64,000 bases of DNA from Bradyrhizobium sp. CCBAU 53421 (GCF_015291625.1 NZ_CP030047.1:4836001-4900000); one strand, 5' to 3'. Counted from the first letter of the stretch, positions 10,207 to 20,059 are shown. Made by a program: numbers and translations. The notes: generated from the letters alone by a model not told the origin.

Positions 10207-11358
10207 ATGCCCGAGTATTTTCTTCATAGTATCAATGCGTTGAGCCATGGGCTCCTCGGCTACATCGTTCCCTTTCTCTTCGTCCTGACCATCGTCGTTT
10301 TCTTTCACGAGCTTGGCCATTTCCTGGTCGCGCGCTGGGCCGGCGTGAAGGTGTTGACGTTCTCGCTCGGGTTCGGGCCGGAGCTTGCCGGCTTCAACGA
10401 CCGGCATGGCACGCGCTGGAAGATCTCCGCGATTCCGCTCGGCGGTTACGTCAAGTTCTTCGGCGACGACAGCGAGGCATCGACGCCGTCGACGGAGACG
10501 CTCGCCGCCATGACGGCGGAGGAGCGCGAAGGCAGCTTCCATCACAAGACGGTTGGCAAGCGCACCGCGATCGTCGCGGCCGGTCCGGTGGCGAACTTCA
10601 TCCTCGGCGCCCTGATTTTCGCGGGCATGGCGCTCTATTACGGCAAACCCAGCACGATCGCCCGGGTTGACGGCCTGGTCGCCGAAAGCGTCGCGGCGAA
10701 TGCCGGCTTCAAGATCGGTGATGTCGTCGTTGATATCGACGGCAGCGCGATCCAGAGCTTTGCCGACATGCAGCGGATCGTAGCTTCGAATGCTGGTTCA
10801 GAACTTGGCTTCAAAGTGAAGCGGGATGGCGCGATTGTTGCGCTGAAGGCGACGCCTGCGCTGAAGGAGGTCAAAGACCCCTTCGGCAATGCCCACCGAA
10901 TCGGCGTGCTCGGAATCGAGCACAAGGCTCAGGTCGGCGAAGCATCCAGCGCTCCGGTCGGCGTGCTGGAAGCCATGAAGATCGGCGTCGAGCAGGTCTG
11001 GTACATTATCTCCAGCACATTCAAGTTCCTCGGGTCGCTGTTCGTCGGGACCGGCAATCCGGCGGAGGTGAGCGGGGTCATTGGAATCGCGAAGCTTTCG
11101 GGCCAGGCCGCGAGCGCCGGGTTCCAGTTCGTTATCAATCTTTGCGCCATCCTCTCGGTTTCGATCGGGCTGTTGAACCTGTTTCCGATCCCGCTTTTGG
11201 ATGGCGGACACCTCTTGTTCTACAGCGCGGAAGCGCTCCGTGGACGCCCGCTGTCGGAGCGGACGCAGGAGATGGGTTTCCGAATCGGGCTGGGTTTGGT
11301 TCTGATGCTGATGGTGTTTGCGACGTATAACGACATCCTCAGAATCGCCGGGTCTTGA
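10207..11358 (+). CDS. rseP: RIP metalloprotease RseP (site-2 protease)
   Basis: Intramembrane zinc protease that cuts anti-sigma factors and remnant signal peptides. The start is ATG 10207 with GAGGGG at 10194-10199; an in-frame TTG at 10189 would add six residues. 383 residues. The zinc motif HELGHFLVARWAG lies in the first transmembrane segment (about residue 35), one PDZ domain follows around residues 130-215 (AGFKIGDVVVDIDG), and the C-terminal membrane segment carries NLFPIPLLDGGHL, which includes the conserved DG. Placement directly before bamA is conserved in Proteobacteria and fits a role in envelope maintenance. Confidence 0.97.
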   Translation: MPEYFLHSINALSHGLLGYIVPFLFVLTIVVFFHELGHFLVARWAGVKVLTFSLGFGPELAGFNDRHGTRWKISAIPLGGYVKFFGDDSEASTPSTETLAAMTAEEREGSFHHKTVGKRTAIVAAGPVANFILGALIFAGMALYYGKPSTIARVDGLVAESVAANAGFKIGDVVVDIDGSAIQSFADMQRIVASNAGSELGFKVKRDGAIVALKATPALKEVKDPFGNAHRIGVLGIEHKAQVGEASSAPVGVLEAMKIGVEQVWYIISSTFKFLGSLFVGTGNPAEVSGVIGIAKLSGQAASAGFQFVINLCAILSVSIGLLNLFPIPLLDGGHLLFYSAEALRGRPLSERTQEMGFRIGLGLVLMLMVFATYNDILRIAGS

Positions 11359-11376
11359 AACCGGGCTTTTCTGTGG

Positions 11377-11394
11377 CGTTGCCGATGGGCAACG
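11377..11394 (+). other. Hairpin in the rseP-bamA gap
   Basis: Perfect 7-bp inverted repeat CGTTGCC/GGCAACG with a 4-base loop, 18 bases after the rseP stop. A second stem (TTTGCC/GGCAAA) follows near 11430-11450. Neither has a proper T-run; they may attenuate or separate bamA from rseP. Confidence 0.35.
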
Positions 11395-11534
11395 TCTTGG
11401 TATGAAAATGGAAATGTTCGGCTGTAGTAAGTTTGCCCCCTTGGCAAATTTGGCTACAAGCTGAGCGGCAGGTTGGGAATCTGTCGGGTCGTTGGGGAAC
11501 GGTCCGGCATTGCTAAGATAAGGGCGCGTTGCGC

Positions 11535-14078
11535 ATGATGTTTGGAATGCGAGTGAGGGGGGGGCTGTTCGCCGCCTTGGTCATGTTCGCCGCGCCGGTG
11601 GCGGCCACTTTGGCGGCCGTTGCGGTCTCTGCGCCTGCGCAAGCGCAGACCGTTGATTCGATTACGGTGGAGGGGAACCGCCGCGTCGAGCTCGAAACCA
11701 TCCGCTCCTATTTCCATCCCGGACCGGGCGGTCGGCTGGGCCAGGCCCAGATCGATGACGGCCTGAAGGCGCTGATCGAGACCGGCCTGTTCCAGGACGT
11801 CCATATCGATCAGCGGGGCGGGCGCCTCGTCGTGGTCGTGGTCGAGAACCCGGTGATTGGCCGCGTTGCCTTCGAAGGCAACAAGAAGGTCAAGGACGAG
11901 CAGCTCACCGCCGAAGTCCAGTCCAAGCCGCGCGGCACCTTCTCGCGTCCGATGGTGCAGTCGGATGCCCTGCGCATCGCCGAAATCTACCGCCGCTCCG
12001 GCCGTTACGATGTGCGGGTCAATCCGCAGATCATCGAGCAGCCGAACAACCGCGTCGACCTGATCTTCGAGGTCAATGAAGGCGTGAAGACCGGTGTGCG
12101 GTCGATCGAGTTCGTCGGCAACAATGCCTATTCGGCGTCCCGTCTGCGCGACGTCATCAAGACCCGCGAATCGAATCTCCTGAGCTTCCTCGGCGGCAAC
12201 GACGTCTACGACCCCGACCGGGTCGAGGCCGACCGTGACCTGCTGCGCCGTTTCTACCTCAAGAACGGATATGCCGACGTTCAGGTCGTCGCCGCGCTGA
12301 CCGAATACGATCCCGACAAGAAGGGCTTCATGGTCACCTTCAAGATCGAAGAGGGCCAGCAGTACCGCGTCGCCGCCGTCAACTATACCTCGTCGATCGC
12401 AACGCTCGATCCGAACGCGCTGCGCTCGTTCTCGCGCGTCAACGTCGGCTCGCTCTACAACGCCGAGGCGCTGGAGAAGTCGGTCGAGGAGATGCAGATC
12501 GAGGCGTCGCGCCGGGGCTATGCGTTCGCGGTGGTCCGTCCGCGCGGCGATCGCAATTTCGACAATCACACGGTGTCGATCACCTTCGCGATCGATGAAG
12601 GTCCGCGCACCTATATCGAGCGCATCAACATCCGCGGCAACAGCCGCACCCGCGACTACGTGATCCGCCGCGAATTTGATATCTCGGAAGGCGATGCCTA
12701 CAACCGTGCGCTGGTCGACCGTGCCGAGCGCCGGCTGAAGAACCTCGACTTCTTCAAGACGGTGAAGATCACCACCGAGCCCGGGTCCTCCAGCGATCGC
12801 GTCATTCTGATCGTCGATCTCGAGGAGAAGTCGACCGGCGACTTCTCGGTGTCGGGTGGCTATTCGACCACCGACGGCGCGCTGGCTGAAGTCAGCGTCT
12901 CCGAGCGCAACCTGCTCGGCCGGGGCCTGTTCGCGAAGGCGTCGGTGACCTACGGCCAGTATGCCCGCGGCTATTCGCTGTCGTTCGTCGAGCCCTATCT
13001 GCTCGACTACCGCGTCGCGCTCGGCCTCGATTTCTACCAGCGCCAGCAACTGTCCAACAGTTACATCGCCTACGGCACCAAGACGCTCGGCTTCAGCCCG
13101 CGCCTCGGCTTCAGCCTGCGGGAAGACCTGTCGCTGCAGCTGCGCTACTCGATCTATCAGCAGGAAATCACGCTGCCGTCGACGCTCAACAACTGTAACA
13201 ACAATCCCTTCCTGGCTGACGGTGTAACGCCCAATCCTGCGTTCAATCCGAGCCCGGCCTATGCGAATCTGAACGGCATCAGCCTGGTGTCGACCAACGG
13301 TCTGGGTTGCTTCTATGACGGTGAAGCCTCGCTGCCGGTTCGCAAGGAACTGGCGGGCGGAAAGACCCTGACCTCGGCGCTGGGCTACACGCTCAACTAC
13401 AACACGCTCGACAATAACAAGAACCCGACCGACGGTCTGATCATCGACTTCAAGCAGGACTTTGCCGGCGTCGGTGGTGACGTCAGCTACATCAAGTCTG
13501 CGATCGATGCGAAGTACTACACCCCGCTGGTCTCCGACATCGTCGGCGTGATCCACGCTCAGGGCGGCATCCTGAACAAGCTGGGCAGCCAGGACCTGCG
13601 CATGCTGGACCACTTCCAGATGGGCCCGAACCTGGTTCGCGGCTTCGCGCCGAACGGCATCGGTCCGCGTGACATCAATCCCTACGGCACCCAGGACGCC
13701 ATCGGCGGCACCAAGTATTGGGGCGTGTCGGCGGAGCTGCAGATGCCGTTCTGGTTCCTGCCGAAGGAAGTCGGACTCAAGGGCGCCGTCTATGCCGACG
13801 CCGGCGGCCTGTACGACTACCAGGGCCCGACCTCGTGGGCGGCGACGGGCGAAGTCAACCAGCCTGGCTGTATCAAGCCGACGAACAATCCGCCGTCTCC
13901 GGGTACCTGCCTTGGCCTGAGCTTTGACGACAGCAAGGTTGTCCGTACCTCGGTCGGTGTTGGCCTGATCTGGCAGTCGCCGTTTGGTCCGCTGCGCTTC
14001 GATTATGCCGTACCGCTGACCAAGGGTGCGTATGACCGCGTGCAAGAATTCCGGTTTGGCGGCGGTACGACTTTCTAA
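11535..14078 (+). CDS. bamA: Outer membrane protein assembly factor BamA
   Basis: Central component of the BAM complex that folds beta-barrel proteins into the outer membrane. About 847 residues from ATG 11535; TTG 11529 and ATG 11538/11547 are possible alternatives. A signal peptide runs to about residue 38 (cleavage after APAQA). Five POTRA repeats span roughly residues 40-440, each with the [22 protein letters not shown] type strand-turn. The C-terminal 16-stranded barrel includes [14 protein letters not shown], corresponding to the conserved loop 6 VRGF/Y motif. The protein ends in an aromatic residue (TTF), as outer-membrane barrels do. It lies between rseP and lpxD, as in most Proteobacteria. 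Confidence 0.97.
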   Translation: MMFGMRVRGGLFAALVMFAAPVAATLAAVAVSAPAQAQTVDSITVEGNRRVELETIRSYFHPGPGGRLGQAQIDDGLKALIETGLFQDVHIDQRGGRLVVVVVENPVIGRVAFEGNKKVKDEQLTAEVQSKPRGTFSRPMVQSDALRIAEIYRRSGRYDVRVNPQIIEQPNNRVDLIFEVNEGVKTGVRSIEFVGNNAYSASRLRDVIKTRESNLLSFLGGNDVYDPDRVEADRDLLRRFYLKNGYADVQVVAALTEYDPDKKGFMVTFKIEEGQQYRVAAVNYTSSIATLDPNALRSFSRVNVGSLYNAEALEKSVEEMQIEASRRGYAFAVVRPRGDRNFDNHTVSITFAIDEGPRTYIERINIRGNSRTRDYVIRREFDISEGDAYNRALVDRAERRLKNLDFFKTVKITTEPGSSSDRVILIVDLEEKSTGDFSVSGGYSTTDGALAEVSVSERNLLGRGLFAKASVTYGQYARGYSLSFVEPYLLDYRVALGLDFYQRQQLSNSYIAYGTKTLGFSPRLGFSLREDLSLQLRYSIYQQEITLPSTLNNCNNNPFLADGVTPNPAFNPSPAYANLNGISLVSTNGLGCFYDGEASLPVRKELAGGKTLTSALGYTLNYNTLDNNKNPTDGLIIDFKQDFAGVGGDVSYIKSAIDAKYYTPLVSDIVGVIHAQGGILNKLGSQDLRMLDHFQMGPNLVRGFAPNGIGPRDINPYGTQDAIGGTKYWGVSAELQMPFWFLPKEVGLKGAVYADAGGLYDYQGPTSWAATGEVNQPGCIKPTNNPPSPGTCLGLSFDDSKVVRTSVGVGLIWQSPFGPLRFDYAVPLTKGAYDRVQEFRFGGGTTF

Positions 14079-14110
14079 GTCAGCTGCTCGACCGGACTGC
14101 GACGGATGGA

Positions 14111-15172
14111 ATGGCGCAGCCGATCTTCTTCAAAAGTCCTCCTTCGTCATCGCTGGCTGAAATCGCCGCGCTGACGAAGGCGCAACTGGTCGACCCCGAA
14201 AGGGGGGCGCTTCAGATCAGGGGGCTGGCCTCGCTCGACGAGGCCGGTCCGATGCATCTCGCCTTTTTCGACAATCTCAAATACGCCGACCAGCTTGCCG
14301 CGACCAAGGCCGGCGCCTGCCTGGTCAGCCCGCGCTTCGAGGCGCAGGTGCCGAAGGGCACCGCCGTGCTGCGGGCCGCGAAGCCGTTCCAGGTGTTCGT
14401 CGAGCTCGCCCGCGAATGGCACGCCGATGCGCTGCGGCCGCAATCCTGGTTCGATACCGAGGGCATCGCCCCGTCCGCCATCATCGATCCGACCGCGCGC
14501 CTCGAGGACGGCGTCATCGTCGATCCGCTGGTGGTGATCGGCCCGCGGGTCGAGATCGGCTCGGGCACCATTATCGGCGCCGGCGCGGTGATCGGCGCCG
14601 ACGTCAAGATCGGCCGCGACTGCAATGTCGGCGCCAAGACCACCATCCAGTTCGCGCTGATCGGCAACAACGTGCTGATCCACCCGGGCTGCAATATTGG
14701 CCAGGACGGCTACGGCTTCATCTTCTTCGGGCCGAAGGGCCACGTGAAAGTGCCGCAGACCGGCCGGGTGGTGATCCAGAACAATGTCGAGGTCGGTGCC
14801 GCCTCCACCATCGACCGCGGTTCCCTGCGCGACACCGTGATTGGCGAGGGCACCAAAATCGACAACCAGGTCCAGATCGGCCACAATGTGACCATCGGCC
14901 GGCACTGCCTGCTGGCAGCCCAGATCGGGCTCGCCGGCAGTCTGACGATCGGCGACAACGTCGCGCTCGGTGCCAAGGTGGGCATCAACAACCACCTCAA
15001 GATCGGCGACGGCGCCCAGGTGACGGCGATGAGCGCGGTCAAGGACGACATTCCGGCCAATGGTCGCTGGGGCGGGCATTTCGCCAAGCCGACCAAGCAG
15101 TGGTTCAGGGAAATTATCGCGGTGGAGCGCCTGGTGCGCGAGAACGAAGCCAAAGGCAAGGAACAGGAGTGA
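14111..15172 (+). CDS. lpxD: UDP-3-O-(3-hydroxyacyl)glucosamine N-acyltransferase
   Basis: Third acylation step of lipid A synthesis, adding the second hydroxyacyl chain to UDP-GlcN. 353 residues. The N-terminal uridine-binding domain covers about residues 1-110 ([14 protein letters not shown]), followed by a left-handed beta-helix of hexapeptide repeats from about 120 to 300 ([20 protein letters not shown]) and a C-terminal helix. The conserved NIGQDGYGF and the [10 protein letters not shown] region with candidate catalytic His are present. Its stop overlaps the fabZ start by one base (TGATG). Confidence 0.97.
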   Translation: MAQPIFFKSPPSSSLAEIAALTKAQLVDPERGALQIRGLASLDEAGPMHLAFFDNLKYADQLAATKAGACLVSPRFEAQVPKGTAVLRAAKPFQVFVELAREWHADALRPQSWFDTEGIAPSAIIDPTARLEDGVIVDPLVVIGPRVEIGSGTIIGAGAVIGADVKIGRDCNVGAKTTIQFALIGNNVLIHPGCNIGQDGYGFIFFGPKGHVKVPQTGRVVIQNNVEVGAASTIDRGSLRDTVIGEGTKIDNQVQIGHNVTIGRHCLLAAQIGLAGSLTIGDNVALGAKVGINNHLKIGDGAQVTAMSAVKDDIPANGRWGGHFAKPTKQWFREIIAVERLVRENEAKGKEQE

Positions 15173-15630
15173 TGGAGGAGTCACCGGTCAAATTCGAGCT
15201 CGTGGATATCAACGATATCCTGAAGACGCTCCCGCATCGTTTTCCGATGTTGCTGATCGACCGCGTGATCAAGATCCGCACCGACTACAGCGGTATCGGC
15301 ATCAAGAACGTCACCTTCAACGAGCCGCCGTTCCAGGGGCATTTCCCGGATCGCCCGGTCTACCCCGGCGTCATGATGATCGAGGCGATGGCGCAGACCG
15401 CCGGCGTGATCGGCATCAAGTCGGTGGAGGGCACCGAGAAGCCGCGCGCGGTGTATTTCCTCACCATCGACAAGTGCAAGTTCAGGAAGCCGGTGATGCC
15501 CGGCGACACCATCGAGTACCACATGCGCTCGCTTGGCCGCCGCAAGACGATGTGGTGGTTTCACGGCGACGCCAAGGTCAACGGCCAGGTCGTTGCCGAG
15601 GCCGACGTCGGCGCGATGCTGACGGACTAA
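15172..15630 (+). CDS. fabZ: 3-hydroxyacyl-[acyl-carrier-protein] dehydratase FabZ
   Basis: Hot-dog fold dehydratase of the fatty acid elongation cycle; it competes with LpxA and LpxD for 3-hydroxyacyl-ACP, which explains the clustering. The start at 15172 overlaps the lpxD stop. 152 residues. The catalytic His and Glu are in [20 protein letters not shown] (His and Glu both present), with [13 protein letters not shown] near the N-terminus. The same frame is open far upstream through lpxD in a different phase, but that part is a shadow. Confidence 0.97.
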   Translation: MEESPVKFELVDINDILKTLPHRFPMLLIDRVIKIRTDYSGIGIKNVTFNEPPFQGHFPDRPVYPGVMMIEAMAQTAGVIGIKSVEGTEKPRAVYFLTIDKCKFRKPVMPGDTIEYHMRSLGRRKTMWWFHGDAKVNGQVVAEADVGAMLTD

Positions 15631-15639
15631 TGATTCAAG

Positions 15640-15963
15640 TCACGACGTCCTGCAGGCATACCGGCCGTCCGCGCCGGCGATCCGCAGCACGCGATTGAGA
15701 AAGACGCCCATCGATGGCGCGATCATCAGCGCGTCGTAGGTCTCCGTGGGCACGCCGCAATAATGCTGGTAGCTGCCCCTGACCGCGACCAGCAGCGTGC
15801 GCTCGCTTGCGCTATAGCAGACCCGCTGCACGACCGTGCTGCGGTTGATGTCGCGGCAGTCGAAGGTCGAGAGATCGACGCTCGTGCTGTTGCCGAGATC
15901 GATGGTCTCCGGGCCGACCGGCGCGGAGAACAGGCTGAGGATCAGCGCGGCGGCCCGGACCAT
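15640..15963 (-). CDS. Exported KTSC-domain protein
   Basis: 107-residue protein on the opposite strand between fabZ and lpxA. The N-terminus has a short hydrophobic signal (AAALILSLFSAP). The rest matches the KTSC fold by eye: STVVQRVCYSASERTLLVAV, then GSYQHYCGVPTETYDALM and APSMGVFLNRVLR, that is, small two-strand, aromatic, and GVP..YDAL..APS.G.F.N elements. Four cysteines after the signal suggest two disulfides in the periplasm. KTSC domains were named after lysyl-tRNA synthetase C-terminal fusions; their role is poorly known. Its orientation breaks the otherwise continuous lpx run. Confidence 0.72.
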   Translation of the reverse strand: MVRAAALILSLFSAPVGPETIDLGNSTSVDLSTFDCRDINRSTVVQRVCYSASERTLLVAVRGSYQHYCGVPTETYDALMIAPSMGVFLNRVLRIAGADGRYACRTS

Positions 15964-16101
15964 GGATCAGGTTGCGACCTTCTCGTTTGCAACAGGCGGT
16001 CATGATACGTCACTGGACAGGGCGGGCAAAGTCGCGCTAACGACCGCCCAAATCGACTGATAGCACCTTGGCGCCATTAACGAATTCCGGACCGTAACGA
16101 C

Positions 16102-16896
16102 ATGAGCATGATCGACCCCACTGCGCGGATTGCGGATGGCGCTGTGATCGGGGCCGGCACCGAGATCGGTCCGTACTGCATCATCGGCCCCAACGTTGTG
16201 CTCGGCGAGAACTGCAAGCTGATCGCGCATGTCACGATCAGCGGGCACACCAAGATCGGCGCCGGCTGCGTCATCTCGCCGTTTGCCGCGCTCGGCGGGC
16301 CGCCGCAGGATCTCAGCTATCGCGGCGAGCCGACCCGTCTCGAAGTCGGCGAAGCCTGCACGATCCGCGAGGGCGTGACGATGAACGTCGGCACCGTCAA
16401 GGGCGGCGGGCTCACCCGCGTCGGCGATCGCGGCTTCTTCATGAACAACAGCCATGTCGGCCATGACTGCATGGTCGGCAATGGCGTGATCTTCGCGACC
16501 TCGGCGACGCTCGGCGGCCACTGCGAGATCGGCGACTTCGTCTATATCGGCGGCCTGTCGGCGGTGCACCAGTTCACCCGTGTCGGCTCGCAGGTGATGA
16601 TCGGCGGCGTCTGCGGCGTGCGCGGCGACATCATCCCGTTCGGCCTCGCCAACGGTCAGTACGCGGTGCTCGAAGGGCTCAACATCATCGGCATGCGACG
16701 GCGCCAGTTCACCAAGGCGCGGCTGGCTGTGGTGCGCGCGTTCTATCAAAAGCTGTTCCACGGCCCCGGCATCTTCGCCGAGCGGCTGGCTTCGGTGCAG
16801 ACGCTGGCGGGTGAGGATCCGGCGATCGCGGAAATCCTCGCCTTCATCGAGGGCGGCAAGCTGCGGCCGCTCTGTCTTCCCGCCGACGCCAATTGA
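16102..16896 (+). CDS. lpxA: UDP-N-acetylglucosamine acyltransferase
   Basis: First step of lipid A synthesis: transfers 3-hydroxyacyl from ACP to UDP-GlcNAc. 264 residues of left-handed beta-helix (IDPTARIADGAVIGAGTEIG onward). The catalytic His lies in FFMNNSHVGHDCMVG (equivalent of E. coli H125). A C-terminal helical domain is present (ARLAVVRAFYQKLF). The gene probably has its own promoter, because 471 bp with an antiparallel gene separate it from fabZ. It ends 7 bp before lpxI. Confidence 0.97.
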   Translation: MSMIDPTARIADGAVIGAGTEIGPYCIIGPNVVLGENCKLIAHVTISGHTKIGAGCVISPFAALGGPPQDLSYRGEPTRLEVGEACTIREGVTMNVGTVKGGGLTRVGDRGFFMNNSHVGHDCMVGNGVIFATSATLGGHCEIGDFVYIGGLSAVHQFTRVGSQVMIGGVCGVRGDIIPFGLANGQYAVLEGLNIIGMRRRQFTKARLAVVRAFYQKLFHGPGIFAERLASVQTLAGEDPAIAEILAFIEGGKLRPLCLPADAN

Positions 16897-16903
16897 GCAG
16901 GGG

Positions 16904-17773
16904 ATGGCCGCCAGGATGACGTCAGCGGCTTCCTCGCTTTCTTCCCCGGTCGGCGTGATCGCCGGCGGCGGCGCCATGCCGTTCGCGGTTGCCGATCAGC
17001 TCACCGCGCGCGGCATCACGCCGGTGCTGTTCGCGCTGCGCGGCGCCTGCGATCCCGCACGCGCGCAGCGGTTTCGTCATCGCTGGATCTCGGTCGGCCA
17101 GCTCGGGCGGGCGACCCGGCTGTTCCGCGACGAAGGCTGCCGGGACCTGATCTTCATCGGCACCCTGGTGCGCCCCGCGCTGTCGGAAATCCGGCTCGAC
17201 TGGGGCACGCTGCGCCTGCTCGGCCATGTGGTGCGCGCTTTCCGCGGCGGCGACGATCATCTGCTGTCGAGCGTCGGCCGCATCCTCGAGCAGCAGGGAT
17301 TCCGCATGGTCGGGATCAAGGATGTCGCGCCCGATCTGCTGATGCCCGAGGGCGCCGTGACGCGCACGGTGCCGGACAGCGCTGCACTCGCCGACATCGC
17401 ACGCGGACGCGGCGTGCTCGACGCGCTCGGCCCGTTCGACATCGGCCAGGCGGCGGTGGTGATCGACGGCCACGTGGTCGCGGTCGAGGACATCGAAGGC
17501 ACCGATGGGCTGCTGGCGCGGGTGGCGCGGCTGCGCGCCGAGGGCCGGATCCGCGCCAAGGCCGGCCGCGGCGTGCTGGTGAAGGCGCCGAAGAGCAAGC
17601 AGGATCTGCGCTTCGATCTGCCGACCATCGGTCCACGCACTGTCGAGGGCGCGGCAGCGGCGGGCATCGCCGGGATCGCCGTGATCGCCGGCAACACACT
17701 TGCCGCGGAGCCGCAGGCTCTGATCGAGGCCGCCGACGCCAAGGGGCTGTTCGTCATCGGATTGGCGGGCTGA
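16904..17773 (+). CDS. lpxI: UDP-2,3-diacylglucosamine pyrophosphatase LpxI
   Basis: Hydrolyses UDP-2,3-diacylglucosamine to lipid X and UMP, the alphaproteobacterial substitute for LpxH (DUF1009 family). About 289 residues from ATG 16904; ATG 16916 is an equally possible start. The N-terminal domain begins SPVGVIAGGGAMPFAVADQL, and the C-terminal domain has DIGQAAVVIDGHVVAVEDIEGTDGLL, which contains the conserved metal-linked acidic residues. Placement exactly between lpxA and lpxB, with a 1-base overlap to lpxB, supports the role. Confidence 0.95.
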   Translation: MAARMTSAASSLSSPVGVIAGGGAMPFAVADQLTARGITPVLFALRGACDPARAQRFRHRWISVGQLGRATRLFRDEGCRDLIFIGTLVRPALSEIRLDWGTLRLLGHVVRAFRGGDDHLLSSVGRILEQQGFRMVGIKDVAPDLLMPEGAVTRTVPDSAALADIARGRGVLDALGPFDIGQAAVVIDGHVVAVEDIEGTDGLLARVARLRAEGRIRAKAGRGVLVKAPKSKQDLRFDLPTIGPRTVEGAAAAGIAGIAVIAGNTLAAEPQALIEAADAKGLFVIGLAG

Positions 17774-18960
17774 TGCAGGTGGATCGTCCCACGAGCGGCC
17801 GCAAGATATTCCTCATCGCGACCGAGGAGTCCGGTGACCGCCTCGGCGCGGCGCTGATGAAGGTGCTGCGCCAGCGCCTCGGCGATGCCGTGCAATTTGC
17901 CGGCGTCGGCGGCCGGCAGATGACGGGCGAGGGCATCGATCCCCTGTTTCCGATCGAGGAGCTCTCGATCATGGGCTTTGCCGCCGTCGTGAAGCAATTG
18001 CCCAAGATATTGCAATTGATCCGCCGCACGGCCGACGCCGTGCTCGACGCCGCGCCCGACATGCTCGTCATCATCGACAGCCCCGACTTCACCCATCGCG
18101 TCGCCCGACGTGTCCGCGCGCGCAACCCGCACATTCCGATCGTCGACTACGTGTCGCCATCGGTCTGGGCGTGGCGGCCGGGCCGGGCGCGCGCGATGCG
18201 GCGCTACGTCGATCACGTGCTCGCGCTGCTGCCGTTCGAGCCGGAGGAATATCGCAAGCTGCAGGGGCCACCCTGCAGCTATGTCGGCCATCCCCTGACC
18301 GAGCAGCTCACTTCGCTGCGGCCGCACGAGGAGGAGCAGAGGCGGCGCGATGCGCAGCCGCCGGTCCTACTCGTTCTGCCCGGAAGTCGGCGCAGCGAGA
18401 TCAGGCATCATCTGGGGCTGTTCGGCACGGCGCTCGGCCAGCTCAGCAAGCAGACGCCATTCGACCTCGTGCTTCCCACCATGCCGCATCTCGAGGCCAT
18501 GGTGCGCGAAGGCGTGGCCTCGTGGCCCGTGGTGCCGCGGCTCGCCGTCGGCGAAGCCGAGAAGCGCGCGGCATTTCGGGTGGCCCGCGCGGCGCTGGCA
18601 AAGTCGGGCACGGTGACGCTGGAGCTCGCGCTGTCAGGGATTCCGATGGTGACGGCCTATCGCGTCGGCGCCGCAGAGGCATTCATCCTGCGCCGTGCGA
18701 TCCGGGTGTCGTCGGTGATCCTCGCCAATCTCGTGATCGGCAGCGATATTATCCCTGAGTTTCTGCAGGAGAACTGCACGCCGGACAAGCTCGCGCACGC
18801 GCTAAGCGATGTCCTCGCGGATTCACCCGACCGTCTGCGCCAGCTCGTGGCGTTCGCGACGATGGACGGTAAGATGTCGACCGGCGACCAGCCGCCGAGC
18901 GTCCGCGCCGCCGACATTGTGCTCGCGGAGATGGACCGGCGTTCGAGCCAGGTCAATTGA
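17773..18960 (+). CDS. lpxB: Lipid A disaccharide synthase
   Basis: GT19 glycosyltransferase that joins lipid X with UDP-diacylglucosamine to form the beta-1,6 disaccharide of lipid A, peripherally at the inner membrane. 395 residues. Motifs: FLIATEESGDRLGA near the N-terminus (family GExSGD variant, here EESGD), PDFTHRVARRVR, YVSPSVWAWRPGRA, VLPGSRRSEI and the sugar-nucleotide region AKSGTVTLELAL. Start overlaps the lpxI stop (TGATG), so translational coupling is likely. Confidence 0.96.
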   Translation: MQVDRPTSGRKIFLIATEESGDRLGAALMKVLRQRLGDAVQFAGVGGRQMTGEGIDPLFPIEELSIMGFAAVVKQLPKILQLIRRTADAVLDAAPDMLVIIDSPDFTHRVARRVRARNPHIPIVDYVSPSVWAWRPGRARAMRRYVDHVLALLPFEPEEYRKLQGPPCSYVGHPLTEQLTSLRPHEEEQRRRDAQPPVLLVLPGSRRSEIRHHLGLFGTALGQLSKQTPFDLVLPTMPHLEAMVREGVASWPVVPRLAVGEAEKRAAFRVARAALAKSGTVTLELALSGIPMVTAYRVGAAEAFILRRAIRVSSVILANLVIGSDIIPEFLQENCTPDKLAHALSDVLADSPDRLRQLVAFATMDGKMSTGDQPPSVRAADIVLAEMDRRSSQVN

Positions 18961-19023
18961 TCATCGTGCTGTCGCAGCGACATGCGGCCGCAACGGTTCC
19001 GCTTGCCCTGGAGATTTAGTCTG

Positions 19024-19037
19024 TACTAATATTAGTA
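19024..19037. promoter_or_regulatory. 14-bp palindromic operator candidate
   Basis: TACTAATATTAGTA is a perfect palindrome, AT-rich in a GC-rich region, with a near repeat of one arm (ACTAATATT at 19041-19049). It lies 29 bases before the SRPBCC start and upstream of the ArsR gene, the place expected for an autorepressor site of ArsR/SmtB type. Confidence 0.6.
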
Positions 19038-19065
19038 ATAACTAATATTGATGCGGAGAGCCCTC

Positions 19066-19719
19066 ATGAAGATCGATCCCGTCGCCTACGCCGGCGCTGT
19101 TGTCCGCGAAGTCGCCGTCCGGGAACGCGATGGTAAGCCGGCGCGGGCGGTGATCGCGACGCGCAGCTACGACACCGACATCGCCGATCTCTGGGACGCG
19201 CTGACCAATCCAGAGCGCATTCCGCGCTGGTTCCTGCCGATCGCCGGCGATCTCAGGCTTGGCGGCCGCTACCAGTTCAAGGGGCAGGCGGGCGGGGAAA
19301 TCACGACGTGTGAGCCGCCGCGCCGGCTCGCCGTGACCTGGGAGGCAATGGGTTCCGTCAGCTGGGTCACCGTGACCCTGGCAGACGATGGCGCCGGCGG
19401 CACGCGGCTCGAGCTGGAGCATCTTTCGCTGATCGAGGGCGACTTCTGGGATCGCTACGGACCTGGCGCGGTCGGCGTCGGCTGGGACCTCGCTCTTATC
19501 GGGATCGCGCTTTACGTCGCCGCGGGCCCCGGTGGGCAGTTCGACCGGGCGGCGGCCGAGGCGTGGCCCGGCTCCAAGGACGGCAGGGACTTCATCCGCC
19601 GCAGCAGCGCGGACTGGTGCCGGGCCTCGATCACGGCGGGAACCGACGAGGCGGCGGCACGCCGTGCTGGGGCCAATACGACGGCGTTCTATTGCGGCGA
19701 GCCTGAGCCGGGAGGCTAG
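19066..19719 (+). CDS. SRPBCC / AHSA1-family protein
   Basis: START-like fold protein of about 217 residues, AHA1-homology (activator of Hsp90 ATPase homologue) type as found in many bacterial ArsR-linked pairs. Start at ATG 19066 is chosen because GGAGAG lies at 19055-19060; ATG 19051 is also in frame. Seen: IATRSYDTDIADLWDALTNP with RIPRWFLPI, LGGRYQFKG, PRRLAVTWE, then TRLELEHLSL and a GVGWDLALIG region, the classical AHSA1 core. The ligand is unknown. It is followed 4 bp later by an ArsR regulator and likely forms an operon controlled by it. Confidence 0.85.
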   Translation: MKIDPVAYAGAVVREVAVRERDGKPARAVIATRSYDTDIADLWDALTNPERIPRWFLPIAGDLRLGGRYQFKGQAGGEITTCEPPRRLAVTWEAMGSVSWVTVTLADDGAGGTRLELEHLSLIEGDFWDRYGPGAVGVGWDLALIGIALYVAAGPGGQFDRAAAEAWPGSKDGRDFIRRSSADWCRASITAGTDEAAARRAGANTTAFYCGEPEPGG

Positions 19720-19723
19720 TGCG

Positions 19724-20059
19724 ATGCACGCCTTCGACATCCTCGGCGATCCCGTCCGCCGGCGCATCCTGGAACTGCTCGCGACCGGCGAGCACAGTTC
19801 GGGCGATGTCGTCGCGGTCGTGCAGCGCGAGTTCGGCATCACCCAATCGGCGGTCTCGCAGCAGCTGCGGATCCTGCGGGACGCCGGCTTCGCGTCGGTG
19901 CGCGCCGATGGCACGCGGCGCATCTATGCCGTGGAGCCGCAGCGGCTCCGCGAGGTCGATGACTGGCTCGACCGGTTCAGGGCGTTCTGGCTGCCGCGTC
20001 TCGATGCGCTCGCGACCGAGGTCGCGCGCGGCAAACGAAAACGGCGCCATCAGGAATGA
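19724..20059 (+). CDS. ArsR-family transcriptional regulator
   Basis: 111-residue winged-helix repressor. The HTH covers about residues 5-75: ILGDPVRRRILELLATGE, SGDVVAVVQREFGITQSAVS, QQLRILRDAGFASVRADGTR, then RRIYAVEPQRLREVDDWL. No cysteine pair of the metal-sensing ArsR/SmtB subtypes is visible, so it probably does not sense metals; pairs of ArsR with SRPBCC proteins are common. The last 19 bases of the gene also form the left part of a strong hairpin that acts for the converging gltA gene. Confidence 0.9.
   Translation: MHAFDILGDPVRRRILELLATGEHSSGDVVAVVQREFGITQSAVSQQLRILRDAGFASVRADGTRRIYAVEPQRLREVDDWLDRFRAFWLPRLDALATEVARGKRKRRHQE

Noticed and set aside
11454..14045. 863-codon minus-strand open frame opposite bamA
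   Set aside because: Antisense shadow typical of GC-rich DNA; bamA on the plus strand has clear POTRA and barrel sequence and a proper signal peptide.
14416..15630. Long frame giving fabZ a 250-residue N-terminal extension
   Set aside because: The extension lies over lpxD in another phase and is Arg/Gln-rich; the true fabZ start overlaps the lpxD stop.
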